Below, piece by piece: positions 61,340 through 64,000 of a stretch of 64,000 nt of DNA. Source of the DNA: Subtercola sp. (GTDB taxonomy: Bacteria; Actinomycetota; Actinomycetes; Actinomycetales; Microbacteriaceae). Numbering within the stretch: the first letter of the stretch is position 1; each line of letters opens with the position of its first letter. Location: contig JAODBC010000044.1 of assembly GCA_025463765.1 (NCBI GenBank), positions 1 to 64,000 on the forward strand, written 5' to 3'. The position numbers were made by a program, and so were the translations under genes. Under the pieces are notes generated by a model. It did no database searches. It was not told the DNA's origin and saw nothing but the letters and a program-made list of their open reading frames with translations.

Positions 61340-63238
61340 ATGTCGATCACCAGAGACAAAGACTACGTTCCGGCCGCGAAGCTGAACGGTATCGTCGGGG
61401 CTCCGCGCCCGACGATCGCACAGCGCGTGATGAGATCACCGCTGTTGGGCATCTTCATCCTCGCAGTCATCATTCTCGTGCTGGGCATCACGCTCAAGCG
61501 CATCGACTGGCTCACGCAGGGCGCCTCGGCGCTGACGCTCGCCGTGGCCGCCACGGGGCTAGGGCTCGCTCTCGGGCTCGGTGGAGAGTATCTGCTCGGT
61601 ATCTCGCTCATCTTCGCTACCGGCGCCTACACCTCTGCGATCATGACCGAATCGTTCGGCTGGGACTACTGGCCCGCAGCGCTCGTCGGCATCATCGCCT
61701 CCGGAATCGTCGGTGTGGTCATGAGCCTTCCGGGTCTACGCATCTCGCATTTCTATTTCGGCATGATGGGCTTCTTTCTCGTCTACCTCATTCCGTCTCT
61801 CGTGCAGATCGCGTCGACGTGGACGGGGGGCTCGGCTGGTCTCTCAGTGCTCGCGGTACCCAGCCTCTTCGGGGTGGACTTCACTGCGAACGGCATCTTC
61901 TTGCTCGCCGGCTTCGCGCTGATCATTGCGCTTCTCATCTCGATGAACGTGCGGTCGAGTCCGCTCGGGGTTCAGATGCGCCGGATGCGCGAATCATCGG
62001 TGTCGCTCGCGGCATCCGGCGTCTCGGTCTGGCGCGTTCGCCTCGCGACGTATGTGGTGTGCTCATTGCTGGCCGGTCTGGGTGGCGCGGTCTACGGACA
62101 CATCTCGGGCTTCATCTCGCCCAACGAATTCACCTTCAACCTCACCAACCTCATTCTGGCCGCGGTGATCGTGGGCGGTTCGCGCACCCTGATCGGCCCG
62201 GTCATCGGCGTGATCATTCTGTATGTGCTGCCTCGTGTGGTGGTCGATGTCTCGGGATACGCCGACTTCATCTACGGCGCGATCATCTTGGTGTCGGTCA
62301 TCTTGTTCCGGGGTGGCGTCGTGCAGGCACTGCGCGATCTCGCGCGATGGATTCGCAAACGCGTGCGCCCTGCGGCAATTCGGCTGAGTGCAGAAGAAGA
62401 GACCATCGCGCGCTCGCCCGAGGCGCTGGCCGATCTGCTGATGACGGTGCGCGAGAACATCGGCGGCGAGCACACGCTCGAAGCACGGGGCGTGCGCAAG
62501 GCTTACGGCGGAGTGAAGGCTCTCGACTTCGAAGACGATCAGATCGTGACCGTACGCAATGGGCAGGTGCATCTGCTGCTCGGGCCGAACGGATCGGGAA
62601 AGACCACGCTCTTGAACGCACTGACCGGCCTCGTTCGGCCAGGCCAGGGCCAGGTTCTGAAAGACGGTGTGGATGTGGCGAAGATGTCTGTGGCGAAGAT
62701 CGCCAACTCGGGCGTGAGTCGCTCCTTCCAAGGTCCGTCGTTGCCCGATGAAGTGACTCCGGTCGACCTCTTCGCATCGGCGATCGATCAGATGAAGAAG
62801 GTGTCGTACTTTCACTGGATTCTCTCCGACCCGATCGCGAGTAGGGCTCGCCGGGCATCCCGAGACCTCGCCTTGCGCATCGCAGACGCCGCCGGCCTCG
62901 GGCCGGCTGCGAACGAAGACTGCGAAGCGCTCACCTCGGGTCAGCGCCGAATCGTCGACGTGGTCTTCTCGTTGATCTCACGCTCGTCGATCGCGCTGCT
63001 CGACGAGCCGGCCGCCGGCCTGAGCGACATCGAACGCCGCCAGCTCGCAGCAACCGTGCGGGCGCTCGCCGCCAGAGGGCTCGGATTCATCGTGGTCGAA
63101 CACGACCTCGACCTGGCTCTCTCGATCGCCGACGTGGTCACGGTCATGTCGAATGGACGCCCCGTGGCGACGGGCACCCCCGAAGAGATACAGAACAGTG
63201 CAATCGTTCGACAAGTATTGATTGGAACACCGGCATGA
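61340..63238 (+). CDS. fused branched-chain-type permease-ATPase (LivM-LivG)
   Basis: A 632-residue fusion. Residues about 30-330 are a LivM-like permease (LTLAVAATGLGLALGLGGEYLLG, then GVQMRRMRESSVSLAASGV). After a linker at about 335-375, an LivG-like ATPase has Walker A GPNGSGKTT (about 416-424), a signature-like LTSGQRRIVDVVFSL and Walker B SSIALLDEPAAGLSD. Differs from the 19675-22491 importer, where LivH is fused as well. The fused form fixes one permease with one ATPase. Confidence 0.9.
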   Translation: MSITRDKDYVPAAKLNGIVGAPRPTIAQRVMRSPLLGIFILAVIILVLGITLKRIDWLTQGASALTLAVAATGLGLALGLGGEYLLGISLIFATGAYTSAIMTESFGWDYWPAALVGIIASGIVGVVMSLPGLRISHFYFGMMGFFLVYLIPSLVQIASTWTGGSAGLSVLAVPSLFGVDFTANGIFLLAGFALIIALLISMNVRSSPLGVQMRRMRESSVSLAASGVSVWRVRLATYVVCSLLAGLGGAVYGHISGFISPNEFTFNLTNLILAAVIVGGSRTLIGPVIGVIILYVLPRVVVDVSGYADFIYGAIILVSVILFRGGVVQALRDLARWIRKRVRPAAIRLSAEEETIARSPEALADLLMTVRENIGGEHTLEARGVRKAYGGVKALDFEDDQIVTVRNGQVHLLLGPNGSGKTTLLNALTGLVRPGQGQVLKDGVDVAKMSVAKIANSGVSRSFQGPSLPDEVTPVDLFASAIDQMKKVSYFHWILSDPIASRARRASRDLALRIADAAGLGPAANEDCEALTSGQRRIVDVVFSLISRSSIALLDEPAAGLSDIERRQLAATVRALAARGLGFIVVEHDLDLALSIADVVTVMSNGRPVATGTPEEIQNSAIVRQVLIGTPA

Positions 63239-63978
63239 GCGATCTCGTTCTCAAAAACATCGTCGCGGGGTACAAGGGTACAGACGTGCTCCGCGAGATC
63301 GATCTCGAGGTCAAGCCCGGCATGTGCATCGGTGTGCTGGGCGCCAACGGCGCCGGCAAGTCGACGCTGCTGCGCACCATCAGCGGCCAGCTCAAGATCC
63401 GCGGTGGTTCGCGAACACTCGGCGACCTCGACACCACCAACTGGCGCGCGCACAAGGTGGCACGGGCCGGTGTGCGCTGGGTGGGCGACCCGCGGCCTAT
63501 CTACCCGTCGCTCACTGTCGAGGAGAACCTCGACATCGGTGGCACGATCATCCGGTCTCGCGTTCCCGAGAAGCGTGACTGGGTGTATAACCTGCTGCCC
63601 GTGCTGGCCGAGAAGCGCAACGAACGCGGAGCTTCGCTCAGTGGTGGTCAGCAGCAGATGCTCGCCATCGGCCAGGCACTGATGAGCGAGCCGACATTCC
63701 TGTGCCTCGACGAGCCGTCGCTAGGGCTTGCCGCTCAAGTCATCACTTCGCTCTCCGAACTCATCGGCCAGCTCGCGGCGAGCGGCGTGGGCATCGTCTG
63801 GGCCGAGCAGTTTCCCGAAGTGGCCATGAAGCGGTGCACCGACATCGTCGTTCTCGGGGCAGGCAAAGTGGTGCTCTCGGGCCCGCCGTCGGCCATTTCG
63901 AGCGAAGCACTCGAGGCGGCCTACCTCGGCAAGTCCATGCCGGGCGAGGTGGAGCAGGGCGCGCCCGCTCAGTCGTAA
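63235..63978 (+). CDS. branched-chain-type ABC transporter ATPase (LivF-like)
   Basis: A 247-residue ATPase: Walker A GANGAGKST, signature LSGGQQQMLAIGQAL and Walker B FLCLDEPSLGLA. The switch position reads EQFPEVAM, with Phe where His is usual (EQH in the paralogue at 18953). It overlaps the fusion gene by ATGA. No binding-protein gene is seen before the window ends 22 bp after the stop, so the SBP should be just downstream or is shared. Confidence 0.9.
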   Translation: MSDLVLKNIVAGYKGTDVLREIDLEVKPGMCIGVLGANGAGKSTLLRTISGQLKIRGGSRTLGDLDTTNWRAHKVARAGVRWVGDPRPIYPSLTVEENLDIGGTIIRSRVPEKRDWVYNLLPVLAEKRNERGASLSGGQQQMLAIGQALMSEPTFLCLDEPSLGLAAQVITSLSELIGQLAASGVGIVWAEQFPEVAMKRCTDIVVLGAGKVVLSGPPSAISSEALEAAYLGKSMPGEVEQGAPAQS

Positions 63979-64000
63979 CAACGCATCATCCGACAGCACA

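Noticed and set aside
60949-62751. A 600-codon plus-strand frame overlapping the LivH and LivM-LivG genes
   Set aside because: The product is an arginine/histidine-rich low-complexity chain without any domain, as expected from a shifted frame of GC-rich DNA, while both overlapped genes show clear transporter motifs.

Overview
The window looks like chromosomal DNA of a high-GC Gram-positive actinobacterium. I judge G+C by eye at roughly 60-65 percent. There are many GTG and TTG starts, chains of genes joined by 4-bp GTGA/ATGA overlaps, paired large and small acyl-CoA dehydrogenases, and hot-dog hydratases next to a DUF35 protein and a lipid-transfer-type thiolase. These traits are typical of Actinomycetota that degrade steroids, terpenoids or alicyclic ketones. 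A member of the Microbacteriaceae is possible, but I cannot prove the genus. I see no insertion sequence, integrase, phage gene, CRISPR array or rRNA.

Layout. 1-2.4 kb: a secretory lipase, a TetR regulator and tRNA-Arg(ACG), apparently ordinary chromosome. 2.4-24 kb (module A): an alpha/beta hydrolase with a small HTH protein stands divergent to a Baeyer-Villiger monooxygenase (BVMO). Then come hydratases, SDRs, a DUF35 protein, a MaoC pair, a one-chain double TetR regulator, a Cys-less lipid-transfer (aldolase-like) protein, an acyl-CoA dehydrogenase pair, a CoA ligase, an SGNH esterase, a decayed SDR, and a branched-chain-type ABC importer whose two permeases and one ATPase form a single 938-aa polypeptide. 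24.2-35.4 kb (module B): a tight 13-gene operon with two CoA-transferases, two crotonases, MaoC proteins, DUF35, an SCP2-type thiolase, an acyl-CoA dehydrogenase, an IclR regulator, an aldehyde dehydrogenase and an SDR. 35.4-41.4 kb (module C): an IclR regulator divergent to a second, N-terminally extended BVMO, its ETF beta/alpha pair, and an SMP-30 lactonase. 41.5-64 kb (module D): a SnoaL-like protein, a ferredoxin-reductase-type flavoprotein, an LLM oxidoreductase, two more acyl-CoA dehydrogenase pairs, crotonases, a cyclase-family hydrolase, a CoA ligase, SDRs, a GntR/FCD regulator, a thiolase, a double hot-dog thioesterase, an HSL-type esterase and a second branched-chain-type ABC importer.

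How the parts fit (inference). A cyclic or aryl ketone could be made from an alcohol by SDRs, converted to an ester or lactone by a BVMO, and opened by the hydrolases or lactonases. The resulting acids would be activated by CoA ligases or CoA-transferases. They would then be shortened by dedicated beta-oxidation that includes paired acyl-CoA dehydrogenases fed by the local ETF, MaoC and crotonase hydratases, and retro-aldol or thiolytic cleavage by lipid-transfer proteins with DUF35 partners. Two dedicated importers would bring in the acidic substrate. The exact substrate cannot be read from the sequence.

Two repeated operator-like motifs support the module division. A 21-bp dyad (AGAGTCC-N7-GGACTCT) recurs in the two divergent promoter regions that bracket module A. 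A different 8-bp palindrome (AGTRYACT) lies upstream of nearly every transcription unit of module D.
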